In this document: piece by piece, positions 49,911 to 60,515 of the stretch
Numbering within the stretch: position 1 is the first letter of the stretch
Layout: every line of letters begins with the position of its first letter
Assembly: GCA_037576195.1 (NCBI GenBank)
Contig: CM075102.1
Coordinates: 24,300,745 to 24,364,744, forward strand
DNA from: Phytoseiulus persimilis
Lineage: Eukaryota; Arthropoda; Arachnida; Mesostigmata; Phytoseiidae
Direction of reading: 5' to 3'
Length of the DNA stretch: 64,000 bases
Program-made: the position numbers and the translations under genes
The notes under the pieces: generated by a model
What the model saw: the letters and a program-made list of their open reading frames with translations, nothing else
Databases searched by the model: none
Told to the model about the DNA's origin: nothing

Positions 49911-50536
49911 ATTTTTTTTATATATTTTTTTAATTATCGAGTATGATGTGAAAAATCCCTTCGGAGACCAGAGGTACGCCAACTTCCTGGTACTGAGGTG
50001 ATTCCTCTAAAAAACACACCTATCTCCGCCCTCTGGTGACTGGGGACTTCCGAGATACCTGTTCACAGGAATCTGTTGTTTGCATTACTTCCGGGTCACC
50101 AGGAGCATTCCTATCTTATACACTCTGTTCTCCTGCTATCTGGGTCACTATTTCTTTTCACGTCTGGCCTGCCGGGGGTCCAGCCTGGCCCGTAGAGACT
50201 GTCGTTCTTTGCCGGATGAGCGCGTTCTTCTTCTTGAGGATACATGCTATTTTACGGCTTATTTTGTTCCACTCTTCCTCCGATTCAAGCATCTTCTTAA
50301 CCAACTCCGGCCCCGTGGTTGCCCCAAAAGCAACTCTCTTCCCTGCAAAGGCCGGGCAAACGAACACTGTGTGATGTACGTCGTGTTCTTCCGCGCTGTC
50401 ACAGTTCACGCATGTCGGGCTCTGTCTCTTCCTGATGAAGTGTAGATACTTCTCGAAGTTGCCGTGGCCCGTGAAGAACTGTGACGTGTAGTAGGTTAAC
50501 TCGCCGAAATTTCCTCGCACCATCTCTTGACATCTA
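49911..50536 (-). mobile_element. 5'-truncated non-LTR retrotransposon inserted in the fold-back element
   Basis: The insert is flanked by GGTCCAAGCTAC (49899-49910) and GGTCCAAACTAC (50537-50548), a 12-bp target duplication with one mismatch. On the minus strand it ends in an A/T-rich tail (TTAAAAAAATATATAAAAAAAA) next to the left duplication, as expected for the 3' end of a target-primed retrotransposon. It begins abruptly in coding sequence at its other end, the usual 5' truncation. It contains the last part of a reverse-transcriptase ORF (50158-50526) and about 250 bp of 3' untranslated sequence. Confidence 0.85.
50158..50526 (-). pseudogene. C-terminal fragment of a non-LTR retrotransposon ORF2 (reverse transcriptase)
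   Basis: About 122 codons of the region downstream of the reverse-transcriptase domain. The motif TSQFFTGHGNFEKYLHF corresponds to the conserved 'TGHG.F..YL' segment of R1/Jockey/I-like elements. It is followed by the zinc-knuckle-like CVNCDSAEEHDVHHTVFVC pattern (C-x2-C, then H and C), and then CPAF. The reverse-transcriptase and endonuclease domains are missing by 5' truncation, so it cannot move by itself. The frame itself is still intact, which suggests a fairly recent insertion. Confidence 0.88.
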
Positions 50537-51157
50537 GGTCCAAACTACCTGTCGAAGAAGTTAACGGGTCGATCCGACAACTTTTTCAAAAAATTGAGGC
50601 GGGATTTTCGGGGGGGAAAAAAAATTCTCGGATCGACCCGTCAACTCTCTGCTCGGGTAGTCTGGACCAATCTAAGAGCTTTTTGCCATCGGAAAATTTC
50701 TCGAATTCGGCTCCCCTGAGGAGTTAAGGGCCAAAATGCAAAGAGGACGCGATCTTGTCAGGAGGTCGATCTTGAGGTCAAGGTTGAAACGATCTTTCGT
50801 CCTCTTCACAGGTCCTGAGCTAGAAATCTGGAGTTGCCGGGCGTTTGAGCAGCATCCTATCCTGCGTCGACCTCGACACTTACGAATTCGACCGGTCGAC
50901 TTCAGAAGTTTGCCGACTGTTTTTTTTTTTGAAAACTTGAAAAAAAAAAGGCAATCTTTCAGCCGATTCGCGAAATTCAGTTCTCTACCGATTCACAAAA
51001 ATCGAGGAGAAAAAGATGCGCCATCCTTCCAGCTATCGAATGAAAAAGTCCAGAATCGGATAATTTTTCACCGATTTATGAGCAAAAGAAGAGAGAGTAA
51101 GAAAATTCCCGACTTACGATGACTACCCTGTACATCAGAACCATGCACCTTGTGATG

Positions 51158-51240
51158 CACCGGGCCAAAATGTTTGGAGCCGTTAAGTTTTAGGGCTTTC
51201 ATGCCTTGGGTCGAAAATTCCGGGGCCGGAAGGTCTCAAA
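51158..51240 (-). repeat. Decayed tandem array right of the fold-back element, inverted relative to the left array
   Basis: Units such as CCAAAATGTTTGGAGCCG and AAAATTCCGGGGCCGG match, in inverted orientation, the array at 49272-49385. The pair extends the inverted symmetry of the region beyond the ends of the element. Confidence 0.5.
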
Positions 51241-54200
51241 CCTCGTTTCATGATATAATACGCCTCCAGGCACAACGGAATCACGGCAGCCGCTTTCCAG
51301 TTCCTTCGTCGATCCGCCGGCTTCATGGCCGACCGTTGTCTTGAAAAAAACCCTCTCGTCTGAGTTCAAGTTTACAGAAAGGAACGATAGATACTCTGAG
51401 CACGAAGCTGTGCTCTTTTTATGTTTTGACGATTCGGAGAGTTCCACGAAAAGTTATCCGTTCATCCGAGATCAGCTTCAGCCCTCGATCCCATGATGAT
51501 GCGGTTTTTCTGCACTGCTCTTCCCTTTTCTCCGCGCGATCGGTCGAATACGATTCGTGTTCTCTTTCCTTGACACTATGCGCGGCAATTACTTTTATCC
51601 GGTGTAGCCGCCGCTGAGGTTGAGGCAGAAGTTCGATCGATCTCAAAATTTGATTAAGCGAGAATCTCAACGAAGAAGCATCACTTTTATGAGAGAATCT
51701 CGTCAATCAAACTCGTCGATATCGACCATGGTTGGAAATGATCGTGAATCCAAGTTTGAACAGGCTTCAGAGTGACAGACTCGAGCAGACTGGTCACGGT
51801 CGAGGATCTCTCAAGGGGGGAAGAGTTCGCAACGGTCATTGATAGGGAAGAATTTTCAACCGAATGGATCGATGACCGCGTTGGATCGTGATTGGAAATG
51901 TGATCTCAGGAAGATCCTCCTTGAAACGAGCGGAGAGATCCTGCTTTCGGGGACTGCTGGCTCAGCTTGCACATACACAGACGCGCTCACGCGAGCCGTC
52001 GGAGCGTATCTTGAAAGACCAGTTGAGCTGACTGAGGGAACTTTCACTGGCTGCTTGGTGGTCTCTACCCCATTCATCCATCCTTCCCTCAGCTGACACG
52101 CTCACTCATGCGCTCCCGTATTTTGGGGCTCTCTCCTCACTCAAGATGAATGGCGTTCTCGATACTCCCCTTACAAGTGAGAGACCTCATTGATCAGCCA
52201 GAACGCTGACTTGGGAACCACCTCAGCTGTCGCGGAGATCGAAGCCCGCGGCCTGCTGAGGAAATTGCGGAGGTTTCGAGAATGACCGTCAGCTAGACAG
52301 AGGAAGACGCCGTTCCCGAGATTATTTGGTCGTGCCTGACGTCACACCATGCGATCAATCATTTCCGAAGACATGGGTACATTTATATCTCCCTGTGATC
52401 GCACCTGTTCTCCAAGTGAACCAGGACATGGCACCCATTCTTGGCCCGCAGCTCGAAGACGGAAAGCCACCCGAGAGTTCTGCGAGCTGTGTCGGCATCG
52501 GATGTCCAACCGCCCGTCATTATCGCTGAATAAGCTCATAGGCTAACTTAACGAGAAAACTCATCGTAGTCCATAAGCTCTGCTAGGTGGGACTGGGTGA
52601 GCTCGAGCCGGTAATGAAAGGAGCAGAATCTCAGCAGCCAGAACGACATTCCTCCCAGGTTTCTCGCCGTCTAGCAAGCGGGGAGTCAATTGACTGGAGA
52701 GTCAATTGTGGGCACAATAATCTCAAACTGTTGGAATGTCTGCATGTTGGTTGGATTTCCTCCTTCTGCGCTCTGCTCCCATCCTGACGGTGCCGATTGC
52801 AATCAGCAGTTTTCCGACGATTTTCGATCCGTTCTACATCGTTGAGAAACGTGACAATGCAGTGCTTCCACGATTCATCGAAGCTGTGCGACTCGGCGAA
52901 AAAAATTGGTTTCATCGCACGAAAGCTGTTTCTCTTCTTTTTCATTGCTGCAGGTCGATTTGTTATCCTCCCCGAGGTCCGTCAACTGAGCGCTCAGAGC
53001 TGCATGCGATCAAGGATTTGAATGCTGCAGCAGAAAATCTGGTGGATCGAGCAGATCCGAGATCGTTATACCGAAAAACGTTTCCATGCCTTTCGATCAA
53101 TTTCTAGCTTTCGTTTCGTGTTTGAATGAGTCGTCATCCACCGCTCGCTCGAGGGGACCCTCTCAATATCATTCTGTTTCCAGGAGTCTTTCGATTGGCG
53201 GGACCGATCGCAACTTCGAAGATGGGGAAGAGTCGCCCCCCCCCCCTCTGTCAGCTCATTCGGAGTTTGCGAGTGGATCGGCTCAACCGAGACGAATCCT
53301 GCACGCCGCGATAACTGTTCCGAATGTTTTCGAAATCTCGCCGTTTCGGTGGCGACGCGGGAGTAGTATTCCGTGCTCCCGGCTCGAAGTCTTGAATAAT
53401 AACAGATCAAACGGCTGAATTTTCTGAGGAAGCAGACAGATGGATCAGCAGAAACGATTGTGATGAGCTTTTCCCGTTTCACACAGAGAGTGTTGCGGAT
53501 TCTGCCACGATTCCCAAGACTCCTGTTTGATTAGGTTCATTCCGTGGGTGAATGTTTCCGTGTTCAAAGGTCATTTTTGTTTTCCGATTTCGTATCTTCG
53601 GTGTCGTCTTGGGGTGGAGTCCTGGTCGGAGGACAGATTCCTGCATGGAGCATTTTTCTCCCTCGCATTCCAGAACCACGCGCTGGTCGGTTCCAGGCCC
53701 CGGATCAGGCGCATTCCGTGTCGATTGACCGATCGCGAGTATGTTCTCTAGTCCTTGAGTTGATTCATGAGAACTGGAAATCCTCGAAAATACTTTGCCG
53801 CTCTCGTTCGAAATGATAGGAAACTCGAGTGGTTTCTTCTGTTTTTTCCAAGTTTCATCCGTTGATGAGCCCATGGAGCCTAGAAAACTCCCAGGAGAAC
53901 AAAACTGGAATCACAGACTATCCCCTCGACTGGGAGAGATTCCAGATCCAATTAGCCGGCGACCGATCCTAGGACCGATCTCATCGACCGATCGTCGCCG
54001 CTGCCAATTTTTCTGCCCGAACTTGACGAGTCGAGTTCCCCTCACACGACGGATCCTCCGTGAACTTTTATTGAGAAGTTCTGCAGACTCTTTCTGACCG
54101 CAATCTGAGCGTTACATAGTGAAGTGTCGAAATTTCTGCTTGAACCGCTCTGTGAAGTGCGTTTCGCCGACAAATGTCATTCTATTCAAGGTCTCTGACT

Positions 54201-54716
54201 GTCGCAGCTCGAGAGCCGCAGCCAAGCAAGGAGTTCCAGTATGCTGCAGATGATCTTCCCTGTTCATCTGCTCAAGTCTAGCGCAGCCGCGATGTCGTCC
54301 GATTCGGAACGCATTTTTTGAGCAAGTTCCCTCGCACGAAGTCGTTTTGGTGTATTCTTCATTCCAGTTCCGTTCAATATTTTGCTTCGTGAAGCGAGGG
54401 GGTACGATTTGTATCTCATCAGCATCTCCGAGATCCTAGTCGCGGATTTTTGGGAGGTTCGTCAAAACGACACGCGCCGCCCCTTCTTCCTGCCGTTCGG
54501 CATGGCCCGGAAATACAGACTCTGAGATTGATGTATCATGGAAAACGTGAGAAAACGTTGTTCGGCGAAGCTGTACCGCGCACCGGTCCATCCGCTGTTA
54601 GCGACAATTTTGTGCGAGTCTTCGAAGCGGGCCCGCCAGACAGAACGCACTACTACTAAAGAGAGCACTTCTAATGTTTCAATCCTTCCAGGATCCAGGA
54701 TGCCCTTCTGTTTGGG
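51241..54716. other. No securely identified gene
   Basis: Moderate open frames only. At 52631-53107 all of a plus-strand frame, a second plus-strand frame and a minus-strand frame are protein-like (for example plus-strand KNWFHRTKAVSLLFHC), so strand cannot be chosen. Minus-strand frames at 53066-53482 and 53479-53874 are not recognised. A C x11 tract is at 53236-53246. Confidence 0.25.
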
Positions 54717-54766
54717 GGAGCACTTGTGTTGATTTGAGCACTTGTATTGAATGGAGCACTTACATC
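54717..54766 (+). repeat. Short tandem repeat, about 18-bp unit x3
   Basis: Three consecutive units share the core GAGCACTTGTATTGA with variation at the ends, and a more distant unit begins at about 54661. Confidence 0.7.
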
Positions 54767-54947
54767 AGAGAGAATACGGTTTATGTTTTCCCGCCCCAGC
54801 CGTCAAGTAAGGCATGGATTCGTGGAGTTCGGGCTCCGCCATGAGCAGCTGTCGTGCGGCAGGACCGGCTACCATCACCTCCTTCTCGGTGTAGAATAGA
54901 TGCAGGCTTATGCTCGTGTTGGAACCTGGAATCTTCCACCTTAGTAG
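54765..54947 (-). CDS. Small ORF, about 60 residues, unidentified
   Basis: On the minus strand an ATG close to 54947 opens about 60 codons to a stop at 54765, starting MALLRWKIPG. The composition is balanced (SISLHLFYTEKEVMVAGPAA, LHESMPYLTAGAGKHKPYSL). The frame extends upstream without a stop to about 55064, so it may instead be the 3' exon of a longer gene. An overlapping minus-strand frame is His/Arg-rich and looks like a shadow. No family recognised. Confidence 0.3.
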   Translation of the reverse strand, partial: LLRWKIPGSNTSISLHLFYTEKEVMVAGPAARQLLMAEPELHESMPYLTAGAGKHKPYSL

Positions 54948-55868
54948 CGCCATAACGCCACGCCACCGTTTTCTCCTCCGGGAGTAACAGCTGAATGCAG
55001 GATTATAACTGCGAACAGCTGCAACAGATCGAGATTTCCGCTGTCTGTGAAGCTGAAGGCGCACACCGAGATTCGATTATTCAGGTGAATGGACAGTCCC
55101 TCTTCGCGAGGACGAGAGCCCTCCCAGTACCCACCGACTTTGATGAGCGGGAAAAAAAAACGATTCTTGAACCAGTTTCCGGGAGTTCGAAGCGCGTAGT
55201 CGCGAATCGGTGAGGAGAACTTGGCAGAGATTTAGATATCCTGACATTGAGGGCCGAAATTGGAAAATTTGTTCAGGGCTGCATACATTTGAACAGCTGT
55301 CTCATCAACGAAGGCGCAAGAATCACTAGTGCTATGGTCACAGACAAAACGAGAAAGTATTGTCGTCGCAAATCGCTCGCCTAAATAACTTCCATGTCGA
55401 GTGGGAATCGCGTTTCTGCGTCTGTCGTGTGTTTGAGGATTCTCCCTCAAGACCCAAATGGTTGTCACGGCATCCCAGCATACTTATCAAAAGCTTGTTC
55501 ATAAGACATGAAATGGCATTCTTAAGCCATGCCTCATGTACATTAGCTTGCAGATTTATTCTCAGAGAGCTTGCGCGCGAGAATCGTGTGAGACTTGAGC
55601 TGCTACTGATACTTTCGAGTATATCATACAACCGTTGCCCATGTCCGCTCGACGGAATTGCATCCTCAATTGTCTTCATCGTTCGCTTCAGAGGTCCGTA
55701 AAACACTGCGCAAATATTCTCAATTGAGAAAGTGAGACTTTCGAAGACTGTTCCCAGAATTCTTATCGCCAGCTCTTCATTCTAATTCTCTTCGGGTTCA
55801 CGATCAGTTCTAAGTCGATGGCATCAAAAGGGCGCCGAATGTCTGGAACATCTCAGGATTGAAAAGGG
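54948..55868. other. No securely identified gene
   Basis: Frames on both strands at 55338-55706 overlap completely (minus strand MFYGPLKRTMKTIEDA; plus strand open from 55360). No splice or family evidence. Confidence 0.25.
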
Positions 55869-55871
55869 AGC

Positions 55872-56135
55872 GCGTCAGCTGGGCCGCGGCGTCAACTGGG
55901 CCTCGCCGTCAACTTCCGAGCGGACCGGCAGGCAGCGGACTTGAAGCGGATTGGGAGATTGGGTGAGGTTAGGTTAGGGCTCGGGCGAGCGAGCGGAGCG
56001 ATGCAAGCAGATCGACAGCCAGCGCACTCGAATCCGGTGAGAACAGGTTAAGGCCCCTGTTGACCCCGTGGCCCGGTTGACGCCATGGCCCAGTTGACGG
56101 CGAAGCCCAGTTGACGCCGGGGCCCAGTTGATGGG
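55872..56135. repeat. 17-bp tandem repeat in two opposed blocks
   Basis: Four perfect-length 17-bp units occupy 56059-56126, with cores GTTGACGCCATGGCCCA, GTTGACGGCGAAGCCCA and GTTGACGCCGGGGCCCA plus one variant, and a partial fifth follows. About 150 bp upstream, at 55872-55915, two to three units of the same repeat run in inverted orientation (GCGTCAACTGGGCC). The spacer carries a GGTTAGGTTAGGG stretch, two copies of the arthropod telomere unit TTAGG and probably chance. Confidence 0.8.
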
Positions 56136-56375
56136 CATCCGGATTGAGTTTCCAGAGGAGCAGAAGTGAGGAGGGTGGGCGGTCCGCAAACTTCGTTCGA
56201 ATCAAATACATTCCGAGAAGAGAGCTGGCAGGTGTGAGTCCGCTGCTCCAATGGAGCAACCAGGGAATGACTGAATCGGTGACATCAACGGGGACGACTC
56301 TAACGTATTCTCGCACTTCGGTCATGGATTCCTGCTTCACGAACCCTCGACTTCCGCCACCAGCTCGCAGTAGTA

Positions 56376-56815
56376 CAGGGTGCTCAATGTAAGTCGGGAA
56401 TTTCCATGAGCTTCCTCCTTCTGGTCATAACTCGATGAGGAATGGTCCGATCTTGAAAGTTCTTTCTGCGATCGATGGCGGAGGTAACCACCTTTTCTCC
56501 TTTCATTTGCGTCAATCGGTCAAGAATCGACCGATTTTTTCTTGAACTTCTTGGAAAGAACGTGAAACGTCTCGAGTCAACCGATCCAGTTCGTATTGAT
56601 TCCGTTGGATGCGGCGAAGGGTTCTCCGAATCCGCTGGAGAAATGGGCCGGTCAAGAGCTCGAAAATGACGACCGATCACACATGATCACAAAAATCACT
56701 GATCTGCTGATAAAATGTCGTCCTCGATGCCATTCCTCCCGTATAACCTCAGGGAAGCCGAGTTCGAGAATATCTCGATAGCAAGAACTTCTCGGATTGC
56801 TCCAAAGTAGCCGAC
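56376..56815 (+). mobile_element. Diverged single arm of the 49.5-kb fold-back family
   Basis: Starts CAGGGTGCTCAATGTAAGTC directly after a TA, matching the ends of the element at 49455-51130. It follows that arm in order through GGTCATAACTCGATGA, a TTTTTTCTTGAACTTCTTGG block, and a CCTCAGGGAAGCCGAGTTCG block near its inner end, then a CGGATCGACCCG block at about 56830. Overall similarity is much lower than between the two arms at 49.5 kb. No opposing arm is seen downstream, so this copy is old or solo. Confidence 0.7.
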
Positions 56816-56829
56816 TGTTGATTTGCCGG

Positions 56830-58790
56830 ATCGACCCGACCCTTTCTCCTACCCGAAAATCGAGCTCATTCATTTGGTCCTCCCAGGACGAAAAACTGGG
56901 GAAGCTCCATTTTTAAGCGAAAAAAAGTGGTCGGACTAAAGACGAGCTGAAGGAATACGAACCGAGTCGGGGAGCTCACGCGACTGATTTATGCAAATGT
57001 GGTCTTTGTCGAGCCGGGTACGCGCGACAGGTTTGTTCATCGTATGGTAAACTCATCCCCAGCTATCCGCGTAGTTCATACGTTGCTTCGAATCGGGACA
57101 CCGCAGATCCGAAGATCGTATTCCGCTGCACAGACGAGAGAATCCCTCAGTTTGCAAGGGAGAATCGTGCTTCCATTTCACGGAGAGTTTCTCTGGGTTC
57201 CTTAGTTCAGGTTTGTCGCCAGCATCCTCTTGCTCAGTCTGCGACGTGTTTCGAGCCTTAAGGCTGCCGAGGACATGTGGTCTGCGAGGTTGTCAGCCAT
57301 GCGTATACTTCTCGCCAGCCTATTGATCGAGGGCCCTCCTGGAGGAATCACAACGCAGAGAAGATCGTCCTCTCTCGTCGACTCTTCATCCATTCCTCCC
57401 TGGCGCGTGCCAGTGGGTGGAAGGATGTCGGCAACATTCGGTCACCAAACGATCCTGGCGACAGTATTTCTCGGCTGCCGGGCAGAAGTAGTGAGTGAAC
57501 CAGTCTTCTGAGAGATCCCTCAAACAGTCATATAGGCCCTCGGATTCGATCGCCAAAGGGAACTCGTTTCCTCTTCACAGATGCTCTTGAGTGGTCGCGG
57601 ATCCTCTGCTCGATAGACGACCATGGGTTTTAGCCTGAGGTCTCCCGCATGAAGTATCTGGAAACTTTTTGCCACTTCGTGGCCGCTGCACGATCTTGTG
57701 TTACATGGGGCGGAGGTTCGGCTGGGTGTCTCCTCCGGAACAAGGCCAGTCCGATGTACACTGAAGATGTAAGCCTACTTGTGACTCTTCTTTCCGTTAT
57801 AATTTCCTCCAGTCGTTCGTTCGAAGCGATCATATCATCATCGGCTCGCACTGAACGGCTCACCGCTCACTGTCGGCCTGTTTATACAGCAGGCTGTCTG
57901 GTATCTTCCTCCGATGCAAGTCTTCGAGAACAGCCCCGCCGTGTTTCCCATCTATGGGTCCCTGCTTTTTGTCATCTCCCGAGCCGAATGGCGAGCCGTG
58001 GCAGATGCTCGAACCTCACACCTGCTTGCCATGAATTATTCCCCGAACAGTGGGCTCGGGCATCCCACCGCTGCAAGAGAGGAGCCGTTCTCGTTGCCCT
58101 CAATGACGTGAAGTTCCTCGTCGGGAGTGCTAGTTTCGCGTGCTTCAGTCATCGAGAATTCAACCAATCGGTTGAATGCGCATGTGTTGGAAACTCAGTT
58201 GGCTTCCTTCGGAAAAACCTCTGTGATATTTCGGGCTGTGTTCCTATGCGCCGCATAATTTCATGCAAATTTTGTGAATTCACAGAGCGTTCTACCCGTT
58301 CAACTTGACAAACATGGCGTCAGTGTTCCGCAGAGCACCACCTCGCGCTCCTCGAGGTGTCGTCATGCGTTGGGCTGTTCGACTGCTTTTGGAATATTTC
58401 CTACAAAACTTTGAGCGCTGAAACTTCTCGTGCCGGCAGTTAAACGCGAGAGATTCGACAGCAATGGAGGCTACGCGGAGCCCTTGAAGTGACAAAACCA
58501 ATCTTGCAGATCTCTCAGCCATATTTCAGGCTTTTTCAGGTAAGCATTCTCCCGAGAACGGGTAGAGAATGGCCCATTCAGGCGAGCAATCGAGCCATTT
58601 TACACACATCCTGTCGCGACCGCTTCTCGACCTTGATTATGAGGGAGGTGATGTTACGATTGGATTTATGTTTGAATTCGAAGGGGGAACGATTCCGTTC
58701 CGGTCCATAGCATATGGGATCATAACTTCTGCTTGTCTATCTCGAACAATTCTTGAACTCCGATCAGATCTCGTGTCAGAGAAGTCTCTT
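56830..58790. other. No securely identified gene; contains a 219-codon plus-strand open frame
   Basis: A plus-strand ATG at 57649 opens 219 codons to 58308 (starting MKYLETFCHFVAAARSC), cysteine- and serine-rich, with no recognised domain. The minus strand is open in shorter pieces (57630-57863 and 57202-57393) with acidic, balanced composition, so decayed mobile-element sequence on the minus strand is also possible. Confidence 0.28.
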
Positions 58791-58869
58791 ACGGATTGCC
58801 GCAAGAGTTCCGAGGAAGAACCCCGAGAGATGAAATGCCCACGACTCACCGAGCAGTGAAAATGGTGAA

Positions 58870-59080
58870 GGCACCTGATCGGGATCATACCCGATGTGCC
58901 GGAACTGATTGAAACGAAAACCCGTAGGGCCGAAAACCCTCTCCCTCGTTTTGATGGTCGAGCGGATCCGGCTAACTTTCTATGCACAGTACAGAGTCCC
59001 AGAGACTGCACTTTCATGAGCAAGATGAGACCTGGAAATAAATCACGCGACTTCAATGAGAACAATGAGCTTTGCCGAAT
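58870..59080 (+). repeat. Dispersed repeat, copy 1
   Basis: Core: GTGCCGGAACTGATTGAAACG, then CCCGTAGGGCCGAAAACC, then CCCTCGTTTTGATGG, then TTTCTATGCACAG. The same ordered blocks occur at 60150-60350 (inverted) and 62815-63060 (direct). In one frame each copy reads a related peptide (here ETKTRRAENPLPRFDG), which hints at a former coding origin. Confidence 0.7.
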
Positions 59081-59211
59081 GCCTCTTCCCTTCGGCTCGT
59101 CCGGTGGCATCGGTTTCTGCTGCGAGTCCGCCGCGCTCCGTTTACAATCTCTCCAGCTACGGAATCCATGTACCTACATGGAATCTGGAAGGGGACTGTG
59201 ACCAGGGGTCG

Positions 59212-59285
59212 CAAAAATCCACGAGTCCGACGAGTCCGTATCCATTGGACACATGGGACTCGCGAGTCCGAGTCCACGAATTCAG
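59212..59285 (+). repeat. Short clustered GAGTCCG repeats with inverted GACTCG copies
   Basis: At least four copies of CGAGTCCG-like heptamers and inverted GGACTCG copies lie within about 70 bp, giving several small palindromes. Confidence 0.6.
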
Positions 59286-60149
59286 GTGACGGCGCGAAAT
59301 CTCGGATACGGGTCCGAATTCCAAAATCTCTGATTCAGAACTAGAAACGACCGGATGTAGCGCGAAGCACATGTTCGGATTGGTTCAGATCTGGACTAAA
59401 CTTGATCGACCCGTTATTGGGATCTATCGATTCCAGAAGCAGCAGAAGGTGCTTCTGTCTCGCTTTGGAATAGACGCTCCCGGAGTCATTCTGTCCTCAC
59501 TCATTTTTGCCCGCAACGCTGAAAGAAACCGAGTGATTCCTCGAGTGATTCGACCATCTTGAGACCTCGCCCCCTTGAGTAGCTCTCGATCGTAATCGTC
59601 CTTCGCCGAAAGTAATCTAACGGCCCCTCACGGGAACTTTTGCAGACACGGCGATCCCTCAACGATGCATGGCCCACGACGACCGCAGAAAACTCGAATA
59701 CCTCCGAAGATACCAGCACAACGACGTGTGTCACGCAAAAACCGAGACCTGAGACTGGCTTCAAACACTGGATTTTGCGCCCTTTGCAGGAGTCCAAGGA
59801 AAGAAGGCCTCGTCGGGTTCTGAATCTGCGCCCTCTAACTGTGACCTAGGGCGCCATCGTGTATCAACCGAGGAAAATCCCACCAGAATCAAGAGTCGAA
59901 ATCGCAGCTACAAGAGCTCGCTGATCCCGGGAAAACGGGAAAGACTCCCTTCAAGCATTGAACAGGGGGTGAAGCACTCACTACCATTCAATAGGCAGGT
60001 TCCAAGCTCGACTAGTTCACTCCGCATCTCGCTGATCAATGGAGAAGTCAGTGTTTGCACACCCTGCCGTGATAACCCTCGAATACCCGGCATACAAATG
60101 ATCAGGAACCTCCGCAGCTAGGCTTCCGAAACACTCTGGCATCAATTGT

Positions 60150-60350
60150 CTTCTGGCTCCTGGAGCAAGTGCAGCCCGTCGGCCTCTGCTCTGTGCATAG
60201 AAGCTTAGCTCGATTCCCTTGGCCGTCAAAACGAGGAGAAAGGTTTCCAGCCCTACGAGATTCATCCTCGGCCGGATGGGTATTCGTCGCAGCGGGCTTT
60301 TTTTCGGCCTTCCGGTTTCTCGTCGTAATCATTTTCGGCATATCGGGACA
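60150..60350 (-). repeat. Dispersed repeat, copy 2 (inverted)
   Basis: On the minus strand it carries the same blocks as the copies at 58.9 and 62.9 kb: ATGCCGAAAATGATTACG, GGCCGAAAAAAAGCCCGC, CCTTTCTCCTCGTTTTGACGG and TTCTATGCACAGAG. The peptide reading ESRRAGNLSPRFDGQGN parallels copy 1. Confidence 0.7.
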
Positions 60351-60515
60351 ACACTGCTCGTATAGTGTACCCGCGCAGATCGATGCAGAATTCTGATGCG
60401 AATGTCTATGCTCGACAATCTAGCTCGATTCATGGAACTATGCATGCCTGTTACCCTTGCACAGAGGCGCGAGCAGCGAGACGAACACTCGTATGCATAA
60501 TGGCTGGGCGAGTCG

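Larger units (their letters stand above)
49455..51130. mobile_element. Long fold-back (terminal-inverted-repeat) DNA element, interrupted by a retrotransposon
   Basis: The left arm starts CGGGGTAGTCATCGTAAGTC and the right arm ends with its near-exact inverse GACTTACGATGACTACCCTG. Both are bounded by TA on the outside (49453-49454 and 51131-51132), compatible with a TA target duplication as in the Tc1/mariner superfamily. The arms stay similar for more than 450 bp each (49455-49910 and 50657-51130) and differ mainly by single bases and homopolymer length. If the insertion at 49911-50536 is ignored, the pairing continues through a CGGGTCGATCCGA block (about 50564-50577) and its inverse at 50626-50640, leaving a loop of only about 50 bp. 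There is no transposase, so this is non-autonomous. A diverged single arm of the family lies at 56376-56815. Confidence 0.85.

Noticed and set aside
55960..55980. TTAGG telomeric repeat
   Set aside because: Only two units within a GC-rich repeat region; too few to mean anything.
57649..58308. 219-codon plus-strand open frame as a gene
   Set aside because: Has a true ATG but no recognisable domain, unusual Cys/Ser content and a repeat-rich setting. Kept only as a note in the regional entry.
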